In this document: piece by piece, positions 35,291 to 44,131 of the stretch
Layout of the letters: each line of letters starts with the position of its first letter
Numbering within the stretch: position 1 is the stretch's first letter
Assembly: GCF_002217435.1 (NCBI RefSeq)
Contig: NZ_MUHF01000009.1
Location: 1-64,000, forward strand
Reading direction: 5' to 3'
Length of the DNA: 64,000 nt
DNA from: Flavobacterium reichenbachii
Lineage (GTDB): Bacteria > Bacteroidota > Bacteroidia > Flavobacteriales > Flavobacteriaceae
The notes under the pieces: model-generated
Seen by the model: only the letters and a program-made list of their open reading frames with translations
Told to the model about the DNA's origin: nothing
Database searches by the model: none
Made by a program: the position numbers and the translations under genes

Positions 35291-37603
35291 TTAATTCACC
35301 AAAATCTCGTCCACAAACAACCAAGAACTTTCTCCTTTTGGACTTTTCTTTAAGTTGCCAGCGATAACTTTTATAAAACGAGCATTTTGTTTTTGGAAAT
35401 TGATCTTAAAATCTTTCAATTCCGGAACTGCATTTACAGCATACGGACGCGTTATTTTTCCAACTTGTCTGTATTTAAATCCATCGTCAGAAATGAAAAC
35501 TTTAACTTCAATTGGGAAATTAACTCCTGCTCCTTGACTTTCTAAAGTACCAACACTTACTTGCTCGATACTTTCTTGTTTTTCCAGATCGATTATCAAT
35601 TCCAGATCGTTTACTAACCAAGCCTGCCATTGTCCGTCGTGGAAATTTTTGCTTCCGCGAATGGTGTTCACCATTGTATTGGCGTCTCCTTTGTAATTCG
35701 AATTGTAAGGTGTTAAGTATTTTACTTTTTTAGCAAATCCTTTATGGAAAACAAGCGTATCTGTATATGTTTTTCCTACCGGTTTTTCATTCTGAAATAA
35801 AGAAGCTTTTAAAACTGTAGTTTCCTTAATATCAATTGGAGCAGCATATTTTACAGCATGATGATCGATACTTTTATCTCCTAAAACGTAACGAATATCT
35901 GGATTAGGAAATTCATTTTTTAATTCGACTTTGATTTGTTTATTAGCCAAATCAGCTGTTGAAGAAGCGGTTACCAAATACGCGCTTTTCGCATAATTGA
36001 TTCCCAAATAATCGTAACGCTGTAATAAAGAGAATAATCTCGTAGTGAAATCATTCCAGTTCCTTTTCTCTTTTGGACTCCATAAAGTTTCTGATAATGC
36101 TGCCAATCTTGGAAAAATCATATACTCAGAATCCTTAGGTCCTGCAATATGTTCTGCCCATAAATTGGCTTGACCGCCTAAAACATGTGCTGTTTCTTGT
36201 GGCGTCATTGTCGAAACTACAGGATCAAATTTATATACTTCACTTAACGGATTGTAAGCATCAAAAGCTAAAGGTTCTTCGTTTTGCGGTCCTTGGTAAA
36301 AATTGAAATAACAAGGAGATTCTGGACTCATAATTACATCATGACCTTGATCTGCTGCTTCGATACCGCCTTTCATTCCTCTCCAGCTCATAACCGTTGC
36401 ATCTGGAGCCAAACCGCCTTCTAAAATTTCATCCCAGCCGATAACTCTTTTACCTTTTGAGTTGATGTATTTTTCCATACGTTTTACAAAATAGCTCTGT
36501 AATTCGTCAACACTTTTTAAATGTTCGTCCTTGATTCTTTTCTGGCAGTTCGGACATTTTGCCCAATTCGTTTTAGTCGCTTCATCGCCGCCAATGTGAA
36601 TATATTTTGAAGGGAAAATTGTAATTACTTCATCAATTACATTTTGCAAAAATTCAAAAGTCGATTCTTTTCCTGCACAGTAAATATCCGTCAAAGGCCA
36701 AACTCCGCCTGACGGAACACCAATTCTCTGATTGAAACAAGCCAATTCCGGATACGCAGCAATTGCACTGCTTACGTGCGCTGGCATTTCGATTTCAGGA
36801 ATAATTTCGATTCCTTTTGTCGATGCATATTTAACTATTTCTCTTAATTCATCTTGCGTGAAGAATCCACCGTAAGTACCTTTTTCGTCAGGGTTTGTAG
36901 TTAATCTGGCATTCCAGCTTGTGTTTTCCTGATCTACTCTCCAAGCACCAACTTCTGTTAGTTTTGGATATTTTTTAATTTCGATTCTCCAGCCTTGATC
37001 ATCAACCAAATGCAAATGCAAAACGTTCATTTTATGCATTGCCAAACGATCAATTGTTGCCAGAATATAATTTTTATCGAAGAAATGACGTGATAAATCC
37101 AGCATTAAACCTCTCCATTTAAAACGAGGTTCGTCTGTAATGGTCAAACTTGGAATTTCCCATTTTGCAGTAGAAATCGCAAATTTACTTTCAATCGCTT
37201 CTGGAAGTAATTGTCTCACGCTTTCTAAACCATACATAAAACCAACATTTCCTTTGGCAGAAATAACAATGCTCGTCGGATTTACATCCAAAACGTAAGC
37301 TTCATTTTTTAAGTTCGGATCAACTTTAAACAGAACAAAATTGCTTACTGGCGCTTTTGTCGTCGCCTCTGGTTTCCATCCTGCAGCTGCTTCAAATTTT
37401 GAAGCCAAAGCATTTGCAAGATCTTTTTGGAAATCTCCATTTACTACAAACTTTGTATCTTTTGTAAATTGAAAAACACCTGTTTTAATAAGAGTCTGAG
37501 ACGGTTTTGGAATGATACGAATATCATTTTCCGTATAAACTTTCTGCGCGTTAGCCGAGAAAATTGAAGTGATTAAGGTTAATAGGAATAATAATTTTTT
37601 CAT
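35291..37603 (-). CDS. GH20 beta-N-acetylhexosaminidase
   Basis: The exported exo-hexosaminidase has 770 residues from the chosen Met at 37603, which starts the signal peptide (MKKLLFLLTLITSIFSANAQ); an upstream Met would add 15 polar residues. An N-terminal GH20b domain precedes the barrel (RGLMLDLSRHFF, NVLHLHLVDDQGWRIEI). The catalytic Asp340-Glu341 pair lies in HIGGDEATKTNW for substrate-assisted cleavage. C-terminal residues (about 650-770) look like a CBM32/F5-8C-type sandwich. It would remove GlcNAc or GalNAc after galactose removal by GH35. It is flanked on both sides by the same dispersed palindrome. Confidence 0.95.
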   Translation of the reverse strand: MKKLLFLLTLITSIFSANAQKVYTENDIRIIPKPSQTLIKTGVFQFTKDTKFVVNGDFQKDLANALASKFEAAAGWKPEATTKAPVSNFVLFKVDPNLKNEAYVLDVNPTSIVISAKGNVGFMYGLESVRQLLPEAIESKFAISTAKWEIPSLTITDEPRFKWRGLMLDLSRHFFDKNYILATIDRLAMHKMNVLHLHLVDDQGWRIEIKKYPKLTEVGAWRVDQENTSWNARLTTNPDEKGTYGGFFTQDELREIVKYASTKGIEIIPEIEMPAHVSSAIAAYPELACFNQRIGVPSGGVWPLTDIYCAGKESTFEFLQNVIDEVITIFPSKYIHIGGDEATKTNWAKCPNCQKRIKDEHLKSVDELQSYFVKRMEKYINSKGKRVIGWDEILEGGLAPDATVMSWRGMKGGIEAADQGHDVIMSPESPCYFNFYQGPQNEEPLAFDAYNPLSEVYKFDPVVSTMTPQETAHVLGGQANLWAEHIAGPKDSEYMIFPRLAALSETLWSPKEKRNWNDFTTRLFSLLQRYDYLGINYAKSAYLVTASSTADLANKQIKVELKNEFPNPDIRYVLGDKSIDHHAVKYAAPIDIKETTVLKASLFQNEKPVGKTYTDTLVFHKGFAKKVKYLTPYNSNYKGDANTMVNTIRGSKNFHDGQWQAWLVNDLELIIDLEKQESIEQVSVGTLESQGAGVNFPIEVKVFISDDGFKYRQVGKITRPYAVNAVPELKDFKINFQKQNARFIKVIAGNLKKSPKGESSWLFVDEILVN

Positions 37604-37718
37604 TCTTTGTTTTTTGGTTTCTCTTTGTGGTTTGTTGTTAAAACCCAAGAGAGGTAGTTTTTTAGTTTTTGTTTGTCATTTCAACTGAAAGGAGACCCGA
37701 GCGATAGCGAAATGACAA

Positions 37719-37751
37719 AACTTTGTCAAAGTTTAAAACTTTGACAAAGTT
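37719..37751. repeat. Dispersed palindrome, copy 2 (CTTTGTCAAAG type)
   Basis: Arms AACTTTGTCAAAGTTT (37719-37734) and AAACTTTGACAAAGTT (37736-37751) with a one-base centre. It is the same element as at 35135-35167 apart from arm ends and centre. It starts 13 bp after the glycosylasparaginase stop and may act as its terminator or an mRNA-stabilising end. Confidence 0.85.
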
Positions 37752-37764
37752 GAAAGCTTACATA

Positions 37765-38784
37765 TTATTTATCCCAGGACATTTTAAATTTTGCATCTTC
37801 CATTCTATGCCCTTTTTCATCATCAGAAACTGCAAAATTAAAACCAGATCTTAAGCTGTAACCAGCATGTTCTCCGTTTTTATTCAAGGCAATAAAACCA
37901 ACCTGCAGATACTCCATATCTTTATGGCTTTTATGCTTGTTGTAGATACGCTCTGTGATTTCTTTGCAGGCATCAAAAGGAGATTTTCCCTGACGCATTA
38001 ATTCTACAACCATTGCGCTTCCTGCTGTTCTAATAACGGCTTCTCCTAAACCAGTTGCTGCCGCAGCTCCAACTTCGTTATCCAGAAAAAGACCCGCGCC
38101 GATTATTGGGGAATCACCGACGCGGCCGTGCATCTTCCAGGCAGCACCACTAGTAGTGCACCCTCCCGAAAGGTTACCGTCTTGATCCAACATTAGCATG
38201 CTTATGGTATCGTGATTTTCTATATTTATTACAGGCTTATATTTTGAATCTTCAAGCCATTTTTTCCAGTCTTTTTCAGATTCCGGAGTCAAAAGATTTT
38301 CTTCTTTAAATCCTTCTGACAAGGCAAATTGCAAGGCGCCTTGTCCGGCTAACATTACGTGCGGTGTATTTTGAAGTACTTTTTTGGCCACAGAAATTGG
38401 GTGCATGATTCCTTGAAGAAAACAAACAGAACCGCAATTGCTGTTATGATCCATAATGCAGGCATCTAGCGTAACTTTTCCTTCGCGGTCTGGATATCCT
38501 CCATAACCAACACTGCGCACTGTTGGATCTGCTTCTGGAATTTTCATTCCGGCTTCGATAGCGTCCAAAGCTGGTTTACCGTCTTTTAATTGTTTCCAGG
38601 ATTCTTTATTAGCAGGCAAACCATGATTCCATGTTGAAATTATGACAGGCTTTTTTTGCTTTTTTTCAGTTAATACAACTTGTTCCTCGTCTTTGGTATT
38701 AGCAAAACTGCTAACGCCCACAACTGAACTTATGGCAAGTGTTCCTAAAGTTGTTTTTTTTATAAAATCTCTTCTGTTTGACAT
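37765..38784 (-). CDS. N4-(beta-N-acetylglucosaminyl)-L-asparaginase (glycosylasparaginase)
   Basis: The Ntn-hydrolase cleaves the GlcNAc-Asn bond, the last linkage of N-glycan catabolism. The start at 38784 gives a twin-arginine signal (MSNRRDFIKKTTLGTLAISS), so it is probably exported folded to the periplasm. The autoproteolysis site is NHD/TISM, giving nucleophile Thr193 in this numbering. The substrate-binding segments NLSGGCTTSGAAWKMHGRVG and DSPIIGAGLFLDNEVGAAAATG closely resemble the classical flavobacterial enzyme. Length is 339 residues. It is the strongest single marker that this locus targets Asn-linked glycans. Known enzymes need the free amino and carboxyl groups of Asn and no core fucose, which fits the neighbouring fucosidases and peptidase. 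Confidence 0.95.
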   Translation of the reverse strand: MSNRRDFIKKTTLGTLAISSVVGVSSFANTKDEEQVVLTEKKQKKPVIISTWNHGLPANKESWKQLKDGKPALDAIEAGMKIPEADPTVRSVGYGGYPDREGKVTLDACIMDHNSNCGSVCFLQGIMHPISVAKKVLQNTPHVMLAGQGALQFALSEGFKEENLLTPESEKDWKKWLEDSKYKPVINIENHDTISMLMLDQDGNLSGGCTTSGAAWKMHGRVGDSPIIGAGLFLDNEVGAAAATGLGEAVIRTAGSAMVVELMRQGKSPFDACKEITERIYNKHKSHKDMEYLQVGFIALNKNGEHAGYSLRSGFNFAVSDDEKGHRMEDAKFKMSWDK

Positions 38785-38877
38785 GTGCTGCTTTTTTTGT
38801 TTTAACATTTCCTAAAATAATTAGCCATTGGCTTTGCTAATTTAATCAGATAATTTTTTTTACCTAAGTAAAATCGA

Positions 38878-39987
38878 CTATAAAGATGCTTTTACTTCTT
38901 TTATGGTCTTTAAATTACTATCTGATAAAGCATTTCCGTCAAAAAATGAAACTCCTTTTGCACCATTTTTCTTTGCCAGCAAAATCGCTTCTTTCAATTC
39001 TGCATCTGATTTTAATCCCGGAATATAAATTCCTGTATTGATTTTAGTATCTTTTCCTTCTAAATCTGCAGCACCTTGTTTTGTTGCATAACCAACCCAG
39101 TCAATTTCTTCATCATAAAAACTATGATAAATCATTGGGTAAACTTCGTCAATATTCCATTTATCCCAACGCTGGCGCACCATATGATCTGCCATTTCCG
39201 GATAAGGAAATACCGCTGCGGTAAGTTTTACGTGGTGTTTGTGAGCAATTTTATATGCATCATCAACAACAGCTTTTACTGCATTTAATCTAAAGTTTTT
39301 CCACTCCATATCTATTGAAGTGTTGTGGCTTGTTTTTGGGTTTTTATGATGTTCTTTTTCGAATTTGCTTACGCACGCATCACAATAACAAAAGTCAAAT
39401 TGTGGTAATTCTTTATCCTGAACTAAATTATACTTTGGTAATAAACTGATTGGCAAAAAGATATCCGGAAAACGAATGTAATCTAAATGCACACTTTCTA
39501 TTCCGTCGACTTTTGCTAATCCTTCAACCAGACCTAAAACATGTTCTCTCGATTCTTTTTTGGTTGGGCAAAGCCATTGATAGTAATCAACATAAGGTCG
39601 GTTGTCAAAACAAGATTTACCTTCTTTACTTACCTGATACCAATCCGGATGTTTTAATGCAACTGAATCATTTGGGCGGTTCATGGCCATAATCCACGCA
39701 TGTACTTTTAATCCTTCTTTTTTAGCCAAAGGCACTAATCTTGCTAAAAGTTTTGGATCTGTTTGTGTGTTTATTAAAACTTCGTCAATGCCGCCGTCTT
39801 TGTATTTTTTGAATTCTTTGGAGTAGTCCTCATTTGATCTTTTAGCATCTGCAGTAATCCAAACGCCAAAATCAAATTTACCATCCATTTGAGTTTTATG
39901 ATCGCAGGAAAAAAAACTTAATGTTAAGGCTAGAAAAGCTATTGCTGAAAGCTTAAAAAAGCTTTTATTTTGTAATAATTTCACCAT
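38878..39987 (-). CDS. Uncharacterised TIM-barrel glycosidase-like lipoprotein
   Basis: The 369-residue protein has a lipoprotein signal (cysteine in LSFFSCDHK). The barrel resembles the 'family 10-like' hypothetical glycosyl hydrolases (GHL10/DUF187 type): FDFGVWITADAKRS, GLKVHAWIMAMNRP, GIESVHLDYIRFPD, KLTAAVFPYPEMAD, DEVYPMIYHSFYDEEIDW and GIYIPGLK. The Asp of HLDYIRFPD at a strand end is a candidate catalytic residue. A CxxC pair (FCYCDACVSKF) sits in a loop. It overlaps the upstream CBM9-like gene by 23 bp, implying coupled translation. No activity is known; in context it could be the missing endo-acting enzyme. Confidence 0.75.
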   Translation of the reverse strand: MVKLLQNKSFFKLSAIAFLALTLSFFSCDHKTQMDGKFDFGVWITADAKRSNEDYSKEFKKYKDGGIDEVLINTQTDPKLLARLVPLAKKEGLKVHAWIMAMNRPNDSVALKHPDWYQVSKEGKSCFDNRPYVDYYQWLCPTKKESREHVLGLVEGLAKVDGIESVHLDYIRFPDIFLPISLLPKYNLVQDKELPQFDFCYCDACVSKFEKEHHKNPKTSHNTSIDMEWKNFRLNAVKAVVDDAYKIAHKHHVKLTAAVFPYPEMADHMVRQRWDKWNIDEVYPMIYHSFYDEEIDWVGYATKQGAADLEGKDTKINTGIYIPGLKSDAELKEAILLAKKNGAKGVSFFDGNALSDSNLKTIKEVKASL

Positions 39988-41038
39988 CTTCTTTTATTAT
40001 TAAGGTTTTGTTTGAAAAAGGACTTTTTATCGCAATATTAAATCCTGATAAATGGTTTTCTAATACTGGTTTCAAAACTTTATTATCAATACTGATATTC
40101 TTTTTAGCTAGATTTTCAAGAGATTTTGCCCAGGTTTTATGCTCTTCAAAATATTTCTTTTGAGCACGGTATAAGGCATATAATTCCCATTTTACCTTAT
40201 CATCTTCTGGAATCGTAAAGGAATCTTTACCGCCGATTTCTTTTGAAGAAAAGTATACATAAGCCCATTTTTCGGGCTCATGCATATTGATAACTCCCAT
40301 AGGCGACCAAACCCAATTGTATTCTGGGAGAAACTTTCCTTCTTTATCTTTTTTACGCTCGTATTTACCGTCTACAATATCGTGCTGCCAGTTGACTCTG
40401 GAAAAATTTACTTTCCAGAATTTATCTTTTGGAACAATATCATCAAAATAAGATGTTTTGTAAACCGACCACGGAATTGCAATTTCTAATGTCCAGCCTT
40501 TATCGGTGTCTGATGCATTATTCAAAGTTCCGTTTACTTTTACAGCAGATCTTAATCCTGAAATATTCCAATCGTTTAAAACAGTATTTTTTTCGCGATA
40601 AGGTTTATTTATAAATAAATCCCAAGCGGTATTAAGCGCGTTAATTTCTAATTCGTAATAATTTTGAGTATCTCCGTCTGGATCAATGAACACTTCAAAA
40701 TCATTATTATAAAAAATAATGGTATCACGTTGTTTTAGGTTTGCCCAAACGTGAGGTTCTTCCATTTTTGCGAGTATATAATAGTATTTATCGTCCCAAA
40801 GCATTTTGACTTGTGTATTGTACTTTGGTTTTGCAACGCCTTCTATATCAATAAATGAGGTAGTCCATTCTGCTTTTTCCCAAGAAGGATCGGCTTCATC
40901 TCCATCAATTATTATTTCTTTTGAAGTTTTGTACGCAATGTAATTTTTGGGTGTAATCTCTTTTACTGATTGAGCAAAACCAGCAACAGAGACACACCCT
41001 ATAATTACAGATAAAAACTGACTTTTAATTCGCATCAT
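39965..41038 (-). CDS. Secreted CBM9-like carbohydrate-binding protein
   Basis: The 357-residue protein has a signal peptide ending near VSVAGFAQ. A family-9-type carbohydrate-binding beta-sandwich follows over about residues 30-240: YKTSKEIIIDGDEADPSWEKAEWT, KMLWDDKYYYILAKMEEPHVWA, IFYNNDFEVFIDPDGDTQNYYELEINA, GWTLEIAIPWS and WKVNFSRVNWQ. The C-terminal ~110 residues are unassigned. It probably holds a sugar or glycan end for a partner enzyme. It is separated by 3 bp from GH130 upstream and overlaps the TIM-barrel gene downstream, so the two may function as a complex. Confidence 0.85.
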   Translation of the reverse strand: MMRIKSQFLSVIIGCVSVAGFAQSVKEITPKNYIAYKTSKEIIIDGDEADPSWEKAEWTTSFIDIEGVAKPKYNTQVKMLWDDKYYYILAKMEEPHVWANLKQRDTIIFYNNDFEVFIDPDGDTQNYYELEINALNTAWDLFINKPYREKNTVLNDWNISGLRSAVKVNGTLNNASDTDKGWTLEIAIPWSVYKTSYFDDIVPKDKFWKVNFSRVNWQHDIVDGKYERKKDKEGKFLPEYNWVWSPMGVINMHEPEKWAYVYFSSKEIGGKDSFTIPEDDKVKWELYALYRAQKKYFEEHKTWAKSLENLAKKNISIDNKVLKPVLENHLSGFNIAIKSPFSNKTLIIKEDGEIITK

Positions 41039-41041
41039 TTT

Positions 41042-42007
41042 TTATAAACTATTATCTTTTGTAAATTGTATTACTTCACTCAGTTTACCAAATGCTATAG
41101 CTACTGCAGTATCTGCGGCACCATAATAAACGGCTAATTTATCTTCTTCAATATTGTGTAAAGCTGCACATGGAAAAACCACATTTGGCACATCTCCAAC
41201 CATTTCATAAATTTCTGCAGGTCCTAATAAATAAGGCTGTGTTCTGTATTTTACCTGATCCGGCGCATCTGTTTCTAATAATGCAGATCCCATTGCATAA
41301 CGGAAACCGTTGCAGGTATTGATAACACCATGGTAGATCATCAGCCATCCGTCTTCTGTTAAAATTGGGATTGGTCCTGCTCCTACTTTGGTACACTGCC
41401 AGGCACTTTGCTCAAACGGACTTGGTTTCATTACCAGTCTGTGTTCTCCCCAATATTTCATGTCAGGGCTGTAGCTGATCCAGATATCACCAAAAGGGGT
41501 ATGTCCGTTATCACTTGGACGGCTTAACATAGCGTATTTACCATTTATTTTTTGTGGAAATAAAACTCCGTTTCTGTTGAAAGGAAGGAACGCATTTTCA
41601 CATTGAAAAAATTCTTTAAAATCAAAAGTATATCCAATTCCGATGGTTGGTCCGTTGTAACCGTTACACCATGTAATCCAGTAACGATCTTCAATCCAAA
41701 CCACACGAGGATCATATTTATAAGCAGATTCGATCATTTCTGTATTACCAGACTGCATTACAATTGGTTCGTGGTTAATATCCCAGTCGATTCCGTTTTT
41801 ACTGAAACCAGCAAAAATATTCATTTGAACTGCTTTGTTATCACATCTAAAAACCCCCGCATATCCGTCACCAAAAGGTACAACAGCACTATTAAAAATA
41901 CTGTTTGATGATGGAATCGCATATCTGTCGATAATAGGATTCTCAGAATATCTCCACATTACATCTTTACTGTTTTCGGGTCTGTCTTGCCAAGGAATAC
42001 TGCTCAT
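41042..42007 (-). CDS. GH130 beta-mannoside phosphorylase
   Basis: The 321-residue five-bladed propeller enzyme has no signal peptide, so it acts in the cytoplasm. Blocks such as [68 protein letters not shown] and [10 protein letters not shown] fit GH130. The Arg, Lys and His residues there are placed as the phosphate ligands of phosphorolytic members rather than hydrolytic ones. The likely reaction is Man-beta-1,4-GlcNAc plus phosphate to mannose-1-phosphate plus GlcNAc, using the trimmed N-glycan core. The subfamily should be confirmed by phylogeny. It lies 3 bp upstream of the CBM9-like gene, after a symporter and a long inverted repeat. Confidence 0.9.
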   Translation of the reverse strand: MSSIPWQDRPENSKDVMWRYSENPIIDRYAIPSSNSIFNSAVVPFGDGYAGVFRCDNKAVQMNIFAGFSKNGIDWDINHEPIVMQSGNTEMIESAYKYDPRVVWIEDRYWITWCNGYNGPTIGIGYTFDFKEFFQCENAFLPFNRNGVLFPQKINGKYAMLSRPSDNGHTPFGDIWISYSPDMKYWGEHRLVMKPSPFEQSAWQCTKVGAGPIPILTEDGWLMIYHGVINTCNGFRYAMGSALLETDAPDQVKYRTQPYLLGPAEIYEMVGDVPNVVFPCAALHNIEEDKLAVYYGAADTAVAIAFGKLSEVIQFTKDNSL

Positions 42008-42072
42008 TTTTTTTGTTTTTTGTTTATTGTTATTCTATTTAAGCTTTGTTGAAAGCGGACTTTATATTTAAA

Positions 42073-42203
42073 CAAATAGAGGCATAGTTTTAAAACTTAA
42101 GAAAAAAAGGTTGTAGTTAGCTCAAAAGATATTAGCTATGTGTGGAACTTGTTTCTTTTGTATTTTTTACTTTTCTAAACATAAAATCTATGCCTCTGCT
42201 TGT
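42073..42203. repeat. Long imperfect inverted repeat between symporter and GH130 genes
   Basis: Arms around the perfect AGAGGCATAG (42078-42087) and CTATGCCTCT (42188-42197) extend outward through ACAA/TTGT and inward through TTTTA/TAAAA. The loop is about 90 bases. It lies inside the putative operon and may be an attenuator, a processing site or a decayed mobile element. Confidence 0.6.
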
Positions 42204-42220
42204 TTATTTTTATTTTAAAA

Positions 42221-44098
42221 TTAATCTTCTATTTTTCTAACTTTATCCAACCAGGTGAATTTTAGTATCGTTGTCGTTACCAAAAACACGATTAGTGCAA
42301 CAATTGCTTTTGGATAATCTCTGATGATAAAGAATATCGGAAGCAGAATCATACTTGACTGCCATACAATACCGATAGCACAATTCATCATATCCAGTCC
42401 AAAATCTTTATTTTTTTCAAAAGTCTGATCTTCTTTTTTTAACAATTTATAAACCGGATGCCAGAATCCCCAAGGTCTCACATTAGAATAGAAAGATTTT
42501 AAAACTTCCATATCTGTTGGTTTACTTAAGAAAGTACCTAAAAGACAGCCTAAAATCGAGAAACCAAATATTAATGGGAAAAGGTAAATTGCCTGTACTT
42601 GTGATAATTCATATAAAAATGATCCTTCGGTTAAGCTTCCTTTGGCCTGACCTAAAGCAAATTGTAAAGAAGCTACGATTAATCCGGCGAACATTCCCCA
42701 GAAATAACCCCAACCATTAAAACGCCACCAAATCCATTTAAGAAAGTTGGCTGCTACATAACCTCCGTATAAAGCACTTGTGATCCATAAAGTCAGCGAA
42801 TTGATAGAGTCTGCAAAGAATCCCATAAAAACTCCTAAACCCACTACTAAGAAAGACGAAATCTGGCTTACTTTAATATAATGAGCGTTTGAGGCAACTG
42901 GTTTGAAGTATTTTTTATAAATATCATTTACAATATAGGCTGGACCTGCGTTTACGAATGCAGAGAATCCAGACATGAAAGCAGCTAATAAACCAGCCAA
43001 TAAAATTCCTTTGATTCCGACCGGGATATATAAATTAACCACTTTTGGCATTAATAATTCTAAGTCAGCTCCCGTTAATCCTGTATTTGCGTTCAATTCT
43101 GGTGCTAAATTTACTAAAGCAATAACCACAATTCCGGTAATTAATAAGTATCTCGGAATAAATAAAATCAGGTTTGTAAAACCACTCATATAAGCCGCTT
43201 CTTTTACAGATTTTGTAGAAAGAACTCTTTGTAAATCATAACTTGGTGTTGGTCCTGCAATACTCGCAAAAAAACCTTTGAATAAAGTCATTCCGATAAA
43301 AGCGCCAAACATTTTGTAACCTTCAGAATCTATCAAATTATTAAAAGTCTGAAACTTATCACTCCACTGGGTTTCAAACTGCCAGCCAAAGAAAACATTT
43401 TTCCATTCTTCTGTAATAACCGAATTAATCTGAATATCGGTGTAATTTATAAAGGCATAACCTGCAATTAAAACACCAGCAACAATCATAATTAAATACT
43501 GTACAACCTCTGTCGCAACTACAGAAAACATACCGCCTTTTACTGTATAAATTGTAGTTAACAATATAATGATCAAAGCATAAGAGCGCTCAGATGTTAA
43601 TAAAATTAAATCGCCATAATGAAGCGTTAAATCCCAAGGAAGAATAATGGTTACAAATTTTCCAATTCCTTCAAAAAAGTAAGCAATAAAACCTATTGTC
43701 GAAATGATTGCAAAAATCGCTACAATAATATGTGATGCTTTTCCGGCTCTGTCACTCCCAAAACGAGTCAAAATCCATTCAGATCCTGTCATTACTTTTG
43801 ATCTTCTAATCCACACCGCGAGGAACATCATCACGAAAATCTGATTCCAGATCGGCCAAAGCCACATAAACATGAAACTTTTTACTCCGTATAAAAATAA
43901 TACTCCAATCATCCAGGACGTCCCTGAAACATCAAACATTCCTGATCCGTTGCTTAATCCCAGAAAATACCATTTAATAGTTTTTCCACCCAGGAAATAA
44001 TCATCTAATCCTTTTGATGCTTTTCTTGAAATCCATATTCCTATACCTACAGAGAGCAGAATATAAGCTACGATAATTGATACGTCAATAATGTCCAT
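42221..44098 (-). CDS. Sodium:solute symporter (SSS family)
   Basis: The 625-residue inner-membrane transporter has about 14 helices and SSS signatures: the N-terminus DVSIIVAYILLSVGIGIWISRKASKGLDDYFLGGK, SNGSGMFDVSGTSWMIG, the GGMFSVVATEVVQ segment and AGLLAAFMSGFSAFVNAGPAYIVNDIYKKYF containing the Na2-site serines. It is 33 bp downstream of GH92 and upstream of cytoplasmic GH130, making it the prime candidate for Na+-driven uptake of mannose or Man-GlcNAc across the inner membrane. That substrate assignment is inferred from position alone. Confidence 0.93.
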   Translation of the reverse strand: MDIIDVSIIVAYILLSVGIGIWISRKASKGLDDYFLGGKTIKWYFLGLSNGSGMFDVSGTSWMIGVLFLYGVKSFMFMWLWPIWNQIFVMMFLAVWIRRSKVMTGSEWILTRFGSDRAGKASHIIVAIFAIISTIGFIAYFFEGIGKFVTIILPWDLTLHYGDLILLTSERSYALIIILLTTIYTVKGGMFSVVATEVVQYLIMIVAGVLIAGYAFINYTDIQINSVITEEWKNVFFGWQFETQWSDKFQTFNNLIDSEGYKMFGAFIGMTLFKGFFASIAGPTPSYDLQRVLSTKSVKEAAYMSGFTNLILFIPRYLLITGIVVIALVNLAPELNANTGLTGADLELLMPKVVNLYIPVGIKGILLAGLLAAFMSGFSAFVNAGPAYIVNDIYKKYFKPVASNAHYIKVSQISSFLVVGLGVFMGFFADSINSLTLWITSALYGGYVAANFLKWIWWRFNGWGYFWGMFAGLIVASLQFALGQAKGSLTEGSFLYELSQVQAIYLFPLIFGFSILGCLLGTFLSKPTDMEVLKSFYSNVRPWGFWHPVYKLLKKEDQTFEKNKDFGLDMMNCAIGIVWQSSMILLPIFFIIRDYPKAIVALIVFLVTTTILKFTWLDKVRKIED

Positions 44099-44131
44099 TA
44101 ATTTATTTATTTGTTAGTTAGTTACGCTAGT

